From Actinomycetota bacterium (GTDB lineage Bacteria > Actinomycetota > CADDZG01 > WHSQ01), in contig JAHWJK010000028.1 in assembly GCA_019348445.1 (NCBI GenBank), positions 1-6,445 of the forward strand: 6,445 nt of DNA, in the 5' to 3' direction. Below, one piece after another: positions 1 to 5,549 of this stretch. The notes beneath the pieces were generated by a model. It ran no database searches. It saw only the letters and a program-made list of their open reading frames with translations, and was not told the origin of the DNA. How positions within the stretch are numbered: position 1 is the first letter of the stretch; every line of letters begins with the position of its first letter. A program made the position numbers and the translations under genes.

Positions 1-39
1 GACGAGCACCTTCACGAACATGAGGGGGCGCACGTGCAT
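1..39 (-). CDS. Possible 5' end of a gene leaving the left edge
   Basis: On the minus strand an ATG at 39-37 opens a frame of 13 codons that runs to the window edge and reads MHVRPLMFVKVLV. A second ATG (21-19) and two GTG codons follow in frame. No Shine-Dalgarno sequence precedes the first ATG, but the hexamer TAGCCT (51-46) lies exactly six bases upstream of it, which is the spacing of an actinobacterial leaderless promoter. The fragment is too short to assign to a family. It lies 66 bases downstream of the 105-791 gene on the same strand. It may equally be a chance open stretch. Confidence 0.25.
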   Translation of the reverse strand, partial: MHVRPLMFVKVLV

Positions 40-45
40 CGCGGG

Positions 46-51
46 AGGCTA
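46..51 (-). promoter_or_regulatory. Candidate leaderless -10 element for the left-edge frame
   Basis: TAGCCT fits TANNNT and is separated by six bases from the ATG at 39-37, so transcription would begin at or next to the A of the start codon. No -35 box resembling TTGACA lies 16-19 bases upstream. A six-base motif this loose arises often by chance, so the call depends on its spacing and on the open frame that follows. Confidence 0.22.
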
Positions 52-104
52 CACGGCAGGCAACCGAGCGCTGCCACGACCATCATCGAGTCGCTATTTG
101 TGGT

Positions 105-791
105 TCATACGTCTGTCGGCGATGGCCCTCTCGGAGGAAGAGGTTGCGCTTCGTCGAAGCAGCCGCGCTCGCGGGTCGGCTTTAGCGGCTGCGCTTTCTT
201 GTCGACTCGAAACTCCGCGGTTACCGGGATCTTCTGCTCGTAAAGTTGACCCTCCTGTTCGTACGTGACCGACGCGGCTTTGACACGACCCTTTCCCTCT
301 GCAAGGGCGCGGTACCACGTGACCAACAAAGCACCCTCCCCGGTGCCTTGGCGTGCGGAAAGTACGTAACCTTCGGGATCGACGATCTCGGCGAGCGTGC
401 ACTCACCTTCTGGATCCGTTCCGGGATGACTCTCTCCCGGCGGAAATACCAGGAATGGTCCTTCGGCGACGACACCACGCACGCGCTCGGCTGGCGCTAA
501 ATAGAAGCGCACGATTTCTGCGTTCGGCGACGGGTCGTCCGTTTCCAGAGCGCGGATATTTCGGATCGTCACCGGTGCATCGGAGATGTTCTGCAGATCG
601 GACAGCATCAGGATGACCTCTTGGCCGGGTGGGACTTTTCCGAAGCCCCAGGTAAGACCTGCCGTGTCAGCAAGAGCGTGACCCTTTTTGACCTCACCCG
701 GCCTGAATAGGGCCATCACCGCCGCCGTGACTAGCAATAAGACGACCGAGATGCCGACGGCGATGGTGACGCGACGAGACGGGCATCTCAC
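105..791 (-). CDS. Single-pass anchored extracytoplasmic protein, unknown function
   Basis: A 228-residue protein I cannot assign to a named family. A short basic N-terminus is followed by one hydrophobic helix at about residues 8-28. The rest is a soluble, probably extracytoplasmic region rich in alternating hydrophobic and polar residues (for example DAPVTIRNIRAL around 71-82 and TAEFRVD around 191-197). This pattern suggests a beta-sandwich, but that is inference. Cysteines at 131 and 211 could pair outside the cell. The tail after about 199 is proline-rich and probably disordered. The start is GTG, with only a distant AGAGG about 13 bases upstream. It begins 16 bases after the stop of the 808-1158 gene, so the two are probably cotranscribed and translationally close. 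No homologous function is recognised. Confidence 0.75.
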   Translation of the reverse strand: MRCPSRRVTIAVGISVVLLLVTAAVMALFRPGEVKKGHALADTAGLTWGFGKVPPGQEVILMLSDLQNISDAPVTIRNIRALETDDPSPNAEIVRFYLAPAERVRGVVAEGPFLVFPPGESHPGTDPEGECTLAEIVDPEGYVLSARQGTGEGALLVTWYRALAEGKGRVKAASVTYEQEGQLYEQKIPVTAEFRVDKKAQPLKPTRERGCFDEAQPLPPRGPSPTDV

Positions 792-807
792 TAGCGAGCT
801 TGAGCCT

Positions 808-1158
808 CTACGGACGACGGGTTATGAAGCGCACAGCAGCACCGATGACGAGCAATAACGACGGCAGGTACAACAACGCGACCCAGCCGAACACAGCCGG
901 AACAAGTGCCAGGACAAGCAGGACTACGGCCCAACCAAGACCGGCACCATCCGAGCGACTTCCACCGCGGATCGCTAGCCATCCTGCGATGCTCCCGACG
1001 ACGATCGTCCACATGTTGAGCGCGTTGTAGCCGACGCCACGCATCGGCAGAGAGATCAGAAGTCCGACGCTGACCAGGATCGCTAGGACTCCGCCCGCTG
1101 TGGAAGCCAATGTGCTGCCGTGGTTAGTCGTCCTCTCTTCGGTTATCGGGACCGCCAT
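808..1158 (-). CDS. Small four-helix membrane protein, unknown function
   Basis: A 116-residue protein made almost entirely of hydrophobic segments, at about 17-37, 46-64, 73-90 and 92-111, with a short polar N-terminus and a basic C-terminus (ITRRP). The basic tail suggests a cytoplasmic C-terminus. I see no catalytic or binding motif and no family match I would defend. It starts at an ATG. A GGAAGG lies 16 bases upstream, too far to be a normal ribosome-binding site. It is the first gene of a probable two-gene unit with the anchored protein just downstream. It is divergent from the DUF4345-like gene, and the two share the 83-base intergenic region 1159-1241, which must hold both promoters. 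No convincing -35/-10 pair is visible there. Confidence 0.7.
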   Translation of the reverse strand: MAVPITEERTTNHGSTLASTAGGVLAILVSVGLLISLPMRGVGYNALNMWTIVVGSIAGWLAIRGGSRSDGAGLGWAVVLLVLALVPAVFGWVALLYLPSLLLVIGAAVRFITRRP

Positions 1159-1241
1159 CTCGATACCGTCGCATCCTTCCGTCCGACGTGCAGCGACCCT
1201 TGGTTCATTCTCGATGACGTTGCTGGTGAGACGATAGCCGC

Positions 1242-1670
1242 ATGAGTCGGAACCATTCTCGCAGGGCGCTTCAGGTGTTTCTGACGATTCTCGGCTCCGT
1301 TGCGATCGTCACCGGCGCGACGACCGTAATTCTCGGAGTGGATTCCATAGTGGGGGCCGAGCGCGTTTCGGGCACAGTGGACAGTGAGATGCGTTTCTAT
1401 GCCGTCTGGTACGTCGGTGCGGGTGTTCTCCTACTTCGGGAGGGTGCGCGAGTGGAGTCGGCGTACAGAGTCATCACGGCCATAGCCGCTCTCTTTTTCC
1501 TCGCAGGTTGTTCCCGCGCACTGTCTTGGGCGGTCGTTGGCAGGCCCCACAAGTTGTCTATCGTGCTGATGATGATCGAGTTGGCGCTACCGTTCGTAGT
1601 CGTCCCATGGCAGCGCCGAATCGCGCGACCTGACACGGCCGGTTCGAACGAGAGGCGCGTCGCGAGATAG
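1242..1670 (+). CDS. DUF4345-like four-helix membrane protein
   Basis: A 142-residue membrane protein with hydrophobic segments at about 13-34, 50-66, 74-91 and 105-123. The order of conserved features matches what I know of the DUF4345 family: a glycine-rich first helix ending in G-V-D, then a DSEMRFYAVWY-type stretch (48-57) entering the second helix, then A-G-C-S-R-A-L-S (88-95) with a following G-R-P, and finally an E-L-A-L-P segment (113-117) in the last helix. No biochemical function is established for that family. The start is an ATG with GGTGAG 11 bases upstream, a slightly distant ribosome-binding site. It is divergent from the four-helix gene at 808-1158. The next plus-strand gene begins 53 bases later, so the pair may be cotranscribed. 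The family call is from memory of the pattern, not from a search. Confidence 0.72.
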   Translation: MSRNHSRRALQVFLTILGSVAIVTGATTVILGVDSIVGAERVSGTVDSEMRFYAVWYVGAGVLLLREGARVESAYRVITAIAALFFLAGCSRALSWAVVGRPHKLSIVLMMIELALPFVVVPWQRRIARPDTAGSNERRVAR

Positions 1671-1723
1671 TCGGACACCAGGAGAGCTCGGTTCATCGAC
1701 AGCGCCCCTACTGCGCTTCCTTG

Positions 1724-2041
1724 ATGAGAAGATGTGCTCGCATGCCCGTTCTCTTGATAGCCCTGTTCGTCGGAATGGTCGCGGTCGCTGTGTGGGGGTG
1801 GGCCGTTGCGCCAGATGACCGAAGATTTTCAGTCCGAGTAGGAGCACCGCCTTCACTCGACGGAACACTAGGCAAGCGCACCGGTCTGTTCGTGTGGATA
1901 TTTCTCGGAGCTGTGGTGCTGGCGGGTTCGTTAATGGCAAGGGCGGACATGGACAGTGAACCAGTCGCGGCCCTTGGGGCCGTGGGCCTGGTCTTCTTGT
2001 TGCTGATGGAGATCGCCTCCGTTCGGCGCCTGATGCGGTGA
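1724..2041 (+). CDS. Small three-helix membrane protein, unknown function
   Basis: A protein of about 105 residues with three hydrophobic segments (about 8-28, 54-73 and 81-99 counting from this start). A polar loop (about 29-53) lies between the first two, probably outside the cell, and the C-terminus is basic (VRRLMR). No motif or family is recognised. The start is uncertain. A TTG at 1721, this ATG at 1724 and an ATG at 1742 are all in frame. Only the last has a purine-rich stretch (GAGAAGA, about nine bases upstream), so translation could begin at 1742 and give 99 residues. The gene follows the DUF4345-like gene on the same strand and converges on the lipoprotein gene, with ten bases between the two stop codons. 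Confidence 0.6.
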   Translation: MRRCARMPVLLIALFVGMVAVAVWGWAVAPDDRRFSVRVGAPPSLDGTLGKRTGLFVWIFLGAVVLAGSLMARADMDSEPVAALGAVGLVFLLLMEIASVRRLMR

Positions 2042-2045
2042 GCAG

Positions 2046-2064
2046 GAGCAGTCAGGTCGTGCTC
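2046..2064 (-). terminator. Weak hairpin enclosing the lipoprotein stop codon
   Basis: GAGCA (2046-2050) and TGCTC (2060-2064) are perfect inverted repeats separated by nine bases. On the minus strand the TGA stop of the lipoprotein gene (2054-2052) lies inside the loop. On the plus strand the same hairpin begins four bases after the stop of the convergent small membrane gene, so it could serve both. The stem has only five pairs and no T-run follows on either strand, so its role as a terminator is doubtful. Confidence 0.25.
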
Positions 2065-2582
2065 GCGGGACGCAAGGTCTCAGCAAGTGCGCGTCCGAGA
2101 GCCTGAAGCACGACGCTCGTTTCTTCACACGTCGTCAGATGCTGGACAGATGCAGTGGCGACGACGTTGGCGGCGTACACCGTGATGCTGGAGCAGCCGT
2201 GGATGAATGCACCGTCTCCGATGTCGTCAACGGGTTCGGTATTAATCGGATCGCGGCGCATCTCGTCATCAAAGTCCTCGGACGAGATCTTGTCTTCGAG
2301 TGAAATCCCTACCGATGTCCAAGGCTGGGTCGTGTCGTAAGAGCAGATACGAGTCCCGGGATCGTGGCTCTCTACCTCGCGCTCGCGTTCGACATCGGTG
2401 CTGATGGCGGCCTCAACTTGTTCAGGCGTCAGGAGCTCACATGGTTTCGCAGGATCGAGCCGAGACTCTGCCTGGCGCGCTGGCTCCTCTGGCGCCTCAC
2501 CGGTGCAACCGGCTAACAGGAGGACGGCACCGATGGGGGCAAGCTTTCTCACAGATTGTGTTGTACCTCGTTCGGGCATCAT
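2052..2582 (-). CDS. DUF3558-like lipoprotein
   Basis: A 176-residue predicted lipoprotein. The N-terminus has a basic R-K pair, a hydrophobic run and a lipobox LLAGC with the lipidated cysteine at residue 26. An acidic, proline-containing linker follows. The mature domain opens with P-C-E-L-L-T-P-E-Q-V (47-56) and has a second cysteine in R-I-C-S-Y (78-82) and a G-D-G-A-F motif (122-126). This order is typical of DUF3558 lipoproteins, which are common in Actinomycetota and have no established general function. C130 and C152 are further possible disulfide partners. Two adjacent ATGs (2582 and 2579) can start it. A GTG at 2552 with GAGGT 12 bases upstream is an alternative that still keeps the full signal peptide. 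It lies 76 bases downstream of the five-helix gene on the same strand and could be its distal partner. Confidence 0.75.
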   Translation of the reverse strand: MMPERGTTQSVRKLAPIGAVLLLAGCTGEAPEEPARQAESRLDPAKPCELLTPEQVEAAISTDVEREREVESHDPGTRICSYDTTQPWTSVGISLEDKISSEDFDDEMRRDPINTEPVDDIGDGAFIHGCSSITVYAANVVATASVQHLTTCEETSVVLQALGRALAETLRPASTT

Positions 2583-2652
2583 TGGTTCCGCACATCGGCT
2601 GCGTCTTGTGGCGGAGGCGACTCCGGCCGAGACATCAACTCATATTCAGGGT

Positions 2653-2667
2653 GACACGTCAGGCGTC
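2653..2667 (-). terminator. Weak hairpin with the five-helix gene's stop codon in its loop
   Basis: The minus-strand transcript reads GACGC, then CUGAC, then GUGUC. The arms form five pairs, one of them a G-U wobble, around a five-base loop that contains the UGA stop (2661-2659). The stem is short and no T-run follows, so on its own it would not be called. It is listed because the same arrangement recurs at other stops in this window. Confidence 0.2.
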
Positions 2668-3294
2668 GCGGCAGGTCTGTCGTGCCGCCGAGGGTTCGGC
2701 CCCCTCTGCCACCTCAACTTGGTAGCACGCGTCGCGGGCATGTTCTCTACGAGCTTCCTCCCGCGCTCTCAGCACCGGAACTGATCCCGCGACAAGCAGC
2801 GCCGCGACGACGAACCCAACACCAAGCGCGGCGCGGCGCCGTCGTCCGTAGCGCCTCCATTCAGCGGGCGCCGCGAGAGCTAGCAGCCCGATTCCCCAAA
2901 AGGCACCGAACGCTGCGGCAATGAATCGCCCGAGGTTCCACCGCGGCGGCCGCGTAGCTCCAATCAAGACGTGGACATCCCCGCCGCCTGTTTCGTATGT
3001 CAGTTTGGGCTCGAACCACTGCGATTCCCATGCGGTCACCCAAGCAACTGCGAATAGCACGAACAAGAAAACGAACGTCGCGAGTTCTCCAGAGCCAGCG
3101 AGCAGTTCGCGGCGCAGGCTCCTCGCCTGCAGGGCGAGAACGAGAGGGAACGCTCCGAGCAGCAATAAGACTGCCGCGGCAAAGCTGTTGGGCAGAAAAC
3201 CAATAGAGACCAGGACCGTCACCTCGACTGCGACCGCGGCGACGAAGAGAATCCACCCTGTCGCTCCCAATGCTGCCGCTGGGACTCGGTTCAT
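2659..3294 (-). CDS. Five-helix membrane protein, unknown function
   Basis: A 211-residue protein with hydrophobic segments at about 12-34, 37-57, 70-89, 122-142 and 155-174. Positive charges cluster after helix 2 (R-S-L-R-R, 58-62) and before helix 5 (R-R-Y-G-R-R-R-R, 147-154). This predicts a cytoplasmic N-terminus, an extracytoplasmic loop at 90-121 rich in Trp and Gly, and an extracytoplasmic C-terminal tail from about 175. The tail is first charged (A-R-E-E-A-R-R-E), then carries two cysteines, C190 and C208, that could form a disulfide. No known family is recognised. The ATG is preceded by a strong AAGGAGG with only two intervening bases. The MFS gene ends 141 bases upstream on the same strand, and a DUF3558-like lipoprotein follows after 76 bases. 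Confidence 0.7.
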   Translation of the reverse strand: MNRVPAAALGATGWILFVAAVAVEVTVLVSIGFLPNSFAAAVLLLLGAFPLVLALQARSLRRELLAGSGELATFVFLFVLFAVAWVTAWESQWFEPKLTYETGGGDVHVLIGATRPPRWNLGRFIAAAFGAFWGIGLLALAAPAEWRRYGRRRRAALGVGFVVAALLVAGSVPVLRAREEARREHARDACYQVEVAEGAEPSAARQTCRDA

Positions 3295-3296
3295 CG

Positions 3297-3303
3297 CCTC
3301 CTT
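3297..3303 (-). promoter_or_regulatory. Full-strength but very close ribosome-binding site
   Basis: AAGGAGG on the minus strand matches the anti-Shine-Dalgarno core completely but ends only two bases before the ATG at 3294, against a usual gap of roughly five to nine. No other ATG, GTG or TTG a few codons downstream would restore normal spacing. It is the strongest such match I found ahead of a gene in the window, so the start is probably right despite the tight spacing. Confidence 0.55.
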
Positions 3304-3418
3304 CTTATCCCGCTATCTGTGCGCCTTCAGCGTAGGTTGGCCCCCCGCCTAAGTGCTCGTCCGCTGGGACCTCCAGCACTCATCGCGCAGAGGTTCTTCT
3401 TAGCGAAACGTTAGGGCG
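3304..3418 (-). promoter_or_regulatory. Intergenic region between the MFS gene and the five-helix gene
   Basis: This stretch has no gene. A possible -10, TACGCT on the minus strand (3334-3329), would give a leader of about 27 bases for the five-helix gene, but no good -35 is seen 17 bases upstream. Farther up are two overlapping inverted repeats that cannot form together: AGTGCT (3352-3357) with AGCACT (3375-3380), and GCTGG (3363-3367) with CCAGC (3373-3377). They could be an operator or nothing. The promoter call is weak. Confidence 0.25.
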
Positions 3419-3445
3419 GCCGCGCTGGCGCGCCGTCAGCGCGGC
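3419..3445 (-). terminator. GC-rich hairpin across the MFS stop codon
   Basis: GCCGCGCTG and CAGCGCGGC form a perfect nine-pair inverted repeat around a nine-base loop. On the minus strand the MFS stop TGA (3438-3436) straddles the end of the first arm and the first loop base. The sequence after the second arm has no T-run, so this is not a classical intrinsic terminator. It may be a hairpin-only terminator, an mRNA 3' stabiliser or a translation-termination structure. Confidence 0.45.
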
Positions 3446-4659
3446 GGCAGGTTGCGAACGGCGCGCGACGCCGCGCCTGCTGCCATCGCGGAACTGCTGA
3501 GGCCAGCCCCAAGGATGAGCGCGCCCGCCACTCCGATCCAGCCGGCCACCGGCGCAGCGAGTGCTAGTCCGACAGGTTGCAGCGTCAAGGACACCAACCA
3601 GTCGGTCGAGTTAACGCGCGCCAACAAGCGACGGGGGACGAGCTTCTGTAGCAAGGTGTCCCAGATGACTTCCCCGATTTGACCGCCGAAACCCGCGACT
3701 CCCAAGATCACCGCGGCCACCAGAGCGTTAGGTGCGAACGCCAGCACGCCTAACGCCACTGCCGACATTCCCCATCCAACATAGGCAGGCACGGCGGAGG
3801 AGAGTCGGATACGGATCGATCCAGTGAAGATCGCGCCGAGTAAACCACCCACCCCGAAACCGGCCCAGACGAATCCCAGAACAGCAGCGTTTCCGTGCAG
3901 GTGATCGCGGACGAAGAGCGGGATGAGGACCGCAAGTGGCCCGAACGACGCGAAGTTGCCGACCATGCCAACTGCTATCAACGAGATCCAGATCCAGGGG
4001 GTGCGGAGGACGTATCCGATCCCTTCTTTGACATCAGATAACAGTGTGGTCGACGGCTCCTCGTCGAGTATGCCCCGCGGGCGGACAGATATCAGCGCAA
4101 GGATGCTGGCGAGAAACGTCGCCGCGTCGACCGCGAATGCCGCGGCTGTACCAACCGCTGCGACCAACACCCCTCCAATGGCCGGCCCGACCAATTCGTA
4201 CGCGAACAGGTCGCTCGAGCTGCGCAGCGAATTTGCTGATTGGAAGTGCTCCTCTGTTACCAACTCCGGGACGAGAGCGCTCGACGACGCGAGGAATACG
4301 CCGCTGCCGATCCCCGTGGCTCCCGCCACTGTTGCGAGATGCCAGACCTCCAGGTGCCGTCCTGCAACGACATAAGCAAGGGCGGCGATCGCGACCAACT
4401 GGAGAGTGTCGGCTCCGAGCATCAGGAGACGCTTCTGGTATCTGTCAGCCAACGCACCCGCGACCAGCAGTGTCGCAACACGCATGACGCTCCGTACGAC
4501 GAGGACGATCCCCAGCGCCGCGGTCGGCGACGGTAGCTGAAGCGCTTGCCACGCGAGGGCGACGGTGAAGATGCCGTCACCGATTAGCGACACGGTTTGG
4601 CCAGCCCAGAGCTTCGCGAAGTCGCGCTGCGATAGCGCACTCAGGAACGGAAAACGCAT
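3436..4659 (-). CDS. MFS exporter, EntS-like (DHA3-type) permease
   Basis: A 407-residue protein, the usual size for a 12-helix major facilitator. It most resembles the enterobactin-exporter/macrolide-efflux branch, proton-driven exporters of the cytoplasmic membrane. Evidence includes the opening F-A-K-L-W-A-G-Q-T-V-S-L-I-G-D (14-28), motif A as G-A-L-A-D-R-Y-Q-K-R (68-77) in the first cytoplasmic loop, N-S-L-R-S-S (143-148), G-P-A-I-G-G (158-163), and the second-half stretch L-L-Q-K-L-V-P-R-R-L-L-A-R-V-N-S (336-351), where the usual R-G-R-V appears as L-A-R-V. The substrate cannot be predicted. The ATG at 4659 is preferred because AAGG lies nine bases upstream and the family motif starts a few residues in. 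A TTG at 4704 would add 15 hydrophilic residues. The sulfotransferase gene lies 119 bases upstream on the same strand, and a 12-base palindrome lies in the gap. Confidence 0.9.
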   Translation of the reverse strand: MRFPFLSALSQRDFAKLWAGQTVSLIGDGIFTVALAWQALQLPSPTAALGIVLVVRSVMRVATLLVAGALADRYQKRLLMLGADTLQLVAIAALAYVVAGRHLEVWHLATVAGATGIGSGVFLASSSALVPELVTEEHFQSANSLRSSSDLFAYELVGPAIGGVLVAAVGTAAAFAVDAATFLASILALISVRPRGILDEEPSTTLLSDVKEGIGYVLRTPWIWISLIAVGMVGNFASFGPLAVLIPLFVRDHLHGNAAVLGFVWAGFGVGGLLGAIFTGSIRIRLSSAVPAYVGWGMSAVALGVLAFAPNALVAAVILGVAGFGGQIGEVIWDTLLQKLVPRRLLARVNSTDWLVSLTLQPVGLALAAPVAGWIGVAGALILGAGLSSSAMAAGAASRAVRNLPPR

Positions 4660-4668
4660 CAGTGGGGA

Positions 4669-4672
4669 CCTT
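4669..4672 (-). promoter_or_regulatory. Ribosome-binding site deciding the MFS start
   Basis: AAGG on the minus strand is nine bases before the ATG at 4659. The farther in-frame TTG at 4704 has no comparable sequence. This favours the 407-residue form over the 422-residue form. Confidence 0.5.
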
Positions 4673-4690
4673 ACGGCGCACTCCCGTTCA

Positions 4691-4702
4691 GCACGCTCGT
4701 GC
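4691..4702. promoter_or_regulatory. 12-base palindrome upstream of the MFS gene
   Basis: GCACGCTCGTGC has two perfect five-base arms around two central bases and ends 31 bases before the MFS start codon. Its place between the sulfotransferase stop and the exporter start would suit an operator for a dimeric regulator. No regulator gene is next to it, and no clear -35/-10 was found around it. A short palindrome in GC-rich DNA can be chance. Confidence 0.25.
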
Positions 4703-4771
4703 AATCGAAGAGCGAACAGGAAGCGCCTCAGCCGTCAGCCAATACGTCTCCTGCGAACTGGCGCATGAACT

Positions 4772-4791
4772 GATGCTGTTAGTCCAGCATC
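4772..4791 (-). terminator. Hairpin with the sulfotransferase stop codon in its loop
   Basis: On the minus strand GATGCTG, then GACTAA, then CAGCATC form a perfect seven-pair stem with a six-base loop, and the TAA stop is wholly in the loop. No T-run follows the second arm, so this is not a standard intrinsic terminator. Immediately downstream on the minus strand, CAGTTC occurs twice with a 12-base period (4772-4767 and 4760-4755), the first copy overlapping the end of the stem. Confidence 0.4.
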
Positions 4792-5543
4792 CCCTCGAAG
4801 TTCCGCCATCGCGACACGTCGACGCCCCACTCGTCCCGCAGCCACCGAACCTGCGGCAGGTAGTGCTTGATCAACGCCTCCCGCGTGCCCTCCGGCCACT
4901 GCCACTTGATCTTTCCCTCGGTAGGCCGCTTGACCAACCGCTCCGCATCCACGAGTGGGTGTGGCTCCAATCCCAGCGCGCGCCAGAAGAACGCACATGC
5001 CTTCTCGACGTCCTCTTTGGCCTCCTCGTAGACGTAGATGAAGAAGCGGTCGCGCGGGAACGCGGCCGTCCAACCCTCGAGGGACGACGCGTACTGACCG
5101 AACTGGTGAGCTCGAAGAAGCCACGGTTCGTGGAAATCGGTCGGGATCCTCTTCAAGCTCTTGGCGAATCGCATGCCGGACGCGAGGCGCTCCACGGGGT
5201 CTCGCAGGAGCACGAAGATCGGCGCGTCCTCTTTCGCGACGCGTGCCGCGATGTGCGGAACGATCATCGACGGCATGTAATGGGGCGACCAGTCGCCGCG
5301 CAGGATCCCGTCATCCGGGAACAGATCGAGGTACCCCTGCTCCGTTAGTTCGCCCTCGGGTATCAGGTGCAGGTAAGCCTGTTCCTTCTTACCGTTGGTC
5401 CCGAAGTCCACTTTCGGGTGCTGGGTGAGAAGGCGACTCACCCAATCCGTCCCCGAACGTTGCGCTCCTATCCCGATCCAGGAAGGTCCGGGTTCGCCGC
5501 GTGAGCGACGCGCGCCCATCCGTAACCAAGAAGGCCGTGGCAT
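4779..5543 (-). CDS. PAPS-dependent sulfotransferase
   Basis: A 254-residue protein of the sulfotransferase fold, which moves a sulfuryl group from PAPS to an acceptor, presumably in the cytoplasm. The 5'-phosphosulfate loop is G-I-G-A-Q-R-S-G-T (24-32), next to a predicted strand and the helix W-V-S-R-L-L. The 3'-phosphate site is L-L-R-D-P-V-E-R-L-A-S-G (112-123), with R114 and S122 in the expected places. K-K-E-Q-A-Y (52-57) and G-D-W-S-P-H-Y (83-89) sit where heparan-sulfate-type enzymes carry K-E and G-E-x-(T/S)-P-x-Y, so E54 is a candidate catalytic base; this is inference. The acceptor is unknown. The ATG at 5543 was chosen because TATACT lies six bases upstream, the leaderless arrangement, and an upstream extension (to 5645) would run into the divergent cyclophilin gene. 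No Shine-Dalgarno is present. Confidence 0.9.
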   Translation of the reverse strand: MPRPSWLRMGARRSRGEPGPSWIGIGAQRSGTDWVSRLLTQHPKVDFGTNGKKEQAYLHLIPEGELTEQGYLDLFPDDGILRGDWSPHYMPSMIVPHIAARVAKEDAPIFVLLRDPVERLASGMRFAKSLKRIPTDFHEPWLLRAHQFGQYASSLEGWTAAFPRDRFFIYVYEEAKEDVEKACAFFWRALGLEPHPLVDAERLVKRPTEGKIKWQWPEGTREALIKHYLPQVRWLRDEWGVDVSRWRNFEGMLD

Positions 5544-5549
5544 GGGCGG

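Noticed and set aside
20..268. Two overlapping plus-strand open frames at the left edge
   Set aside because: Both are mostly antisense to the end of the 105-791 gene and are Arg/Ser-rich without a domain. Neither has a ribosome-binding site.
1159..1241. GACGGT and GACGAT, each six bases before the divergent start codons at 1158 and 1242, as mirrored leaderless promoters
   Set aside because: They lack the first T of TANNNT and have no -35 support. The likeness between them is only five of six bases, so chance is likely.
2398..2784. Plus-strand open frame of 128 codons spanning the lipoprotein/five-helix boundary
   Set aside because: It overlaps two better-supported minus-strand genes with a lipobox and membrane helices, and its own translation shows no coherent features.
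3416..3434. Adjacent GCGGCCGC and GGCGCGCC, resembling a cloning polylinker (NotI and AscI sites)
   Set aside because: Part of the run is the hairpin over the MFS stop and it is continuous with GC-rich native sequence. No vector sequence surrounds it, so chance in GC-rich DNA is the simpler reading.
3923..4375. Plus-strand open frame of 150 codons
   Set aside because: It is opposite the MFS coding region. It is Thr/Ala/Pro-rich, low in complexity and lacks a family pattern.
4662..5348. A 228-codon open frame on the plus strand
   Set aside because: It lies opposite the sulfotransferase, whose P-loop and 3'-phosphate motifs are clear. Its translation is rich in Arg, Leu and Pro with no motif, as expected for the antisense of a GC-rich gene.
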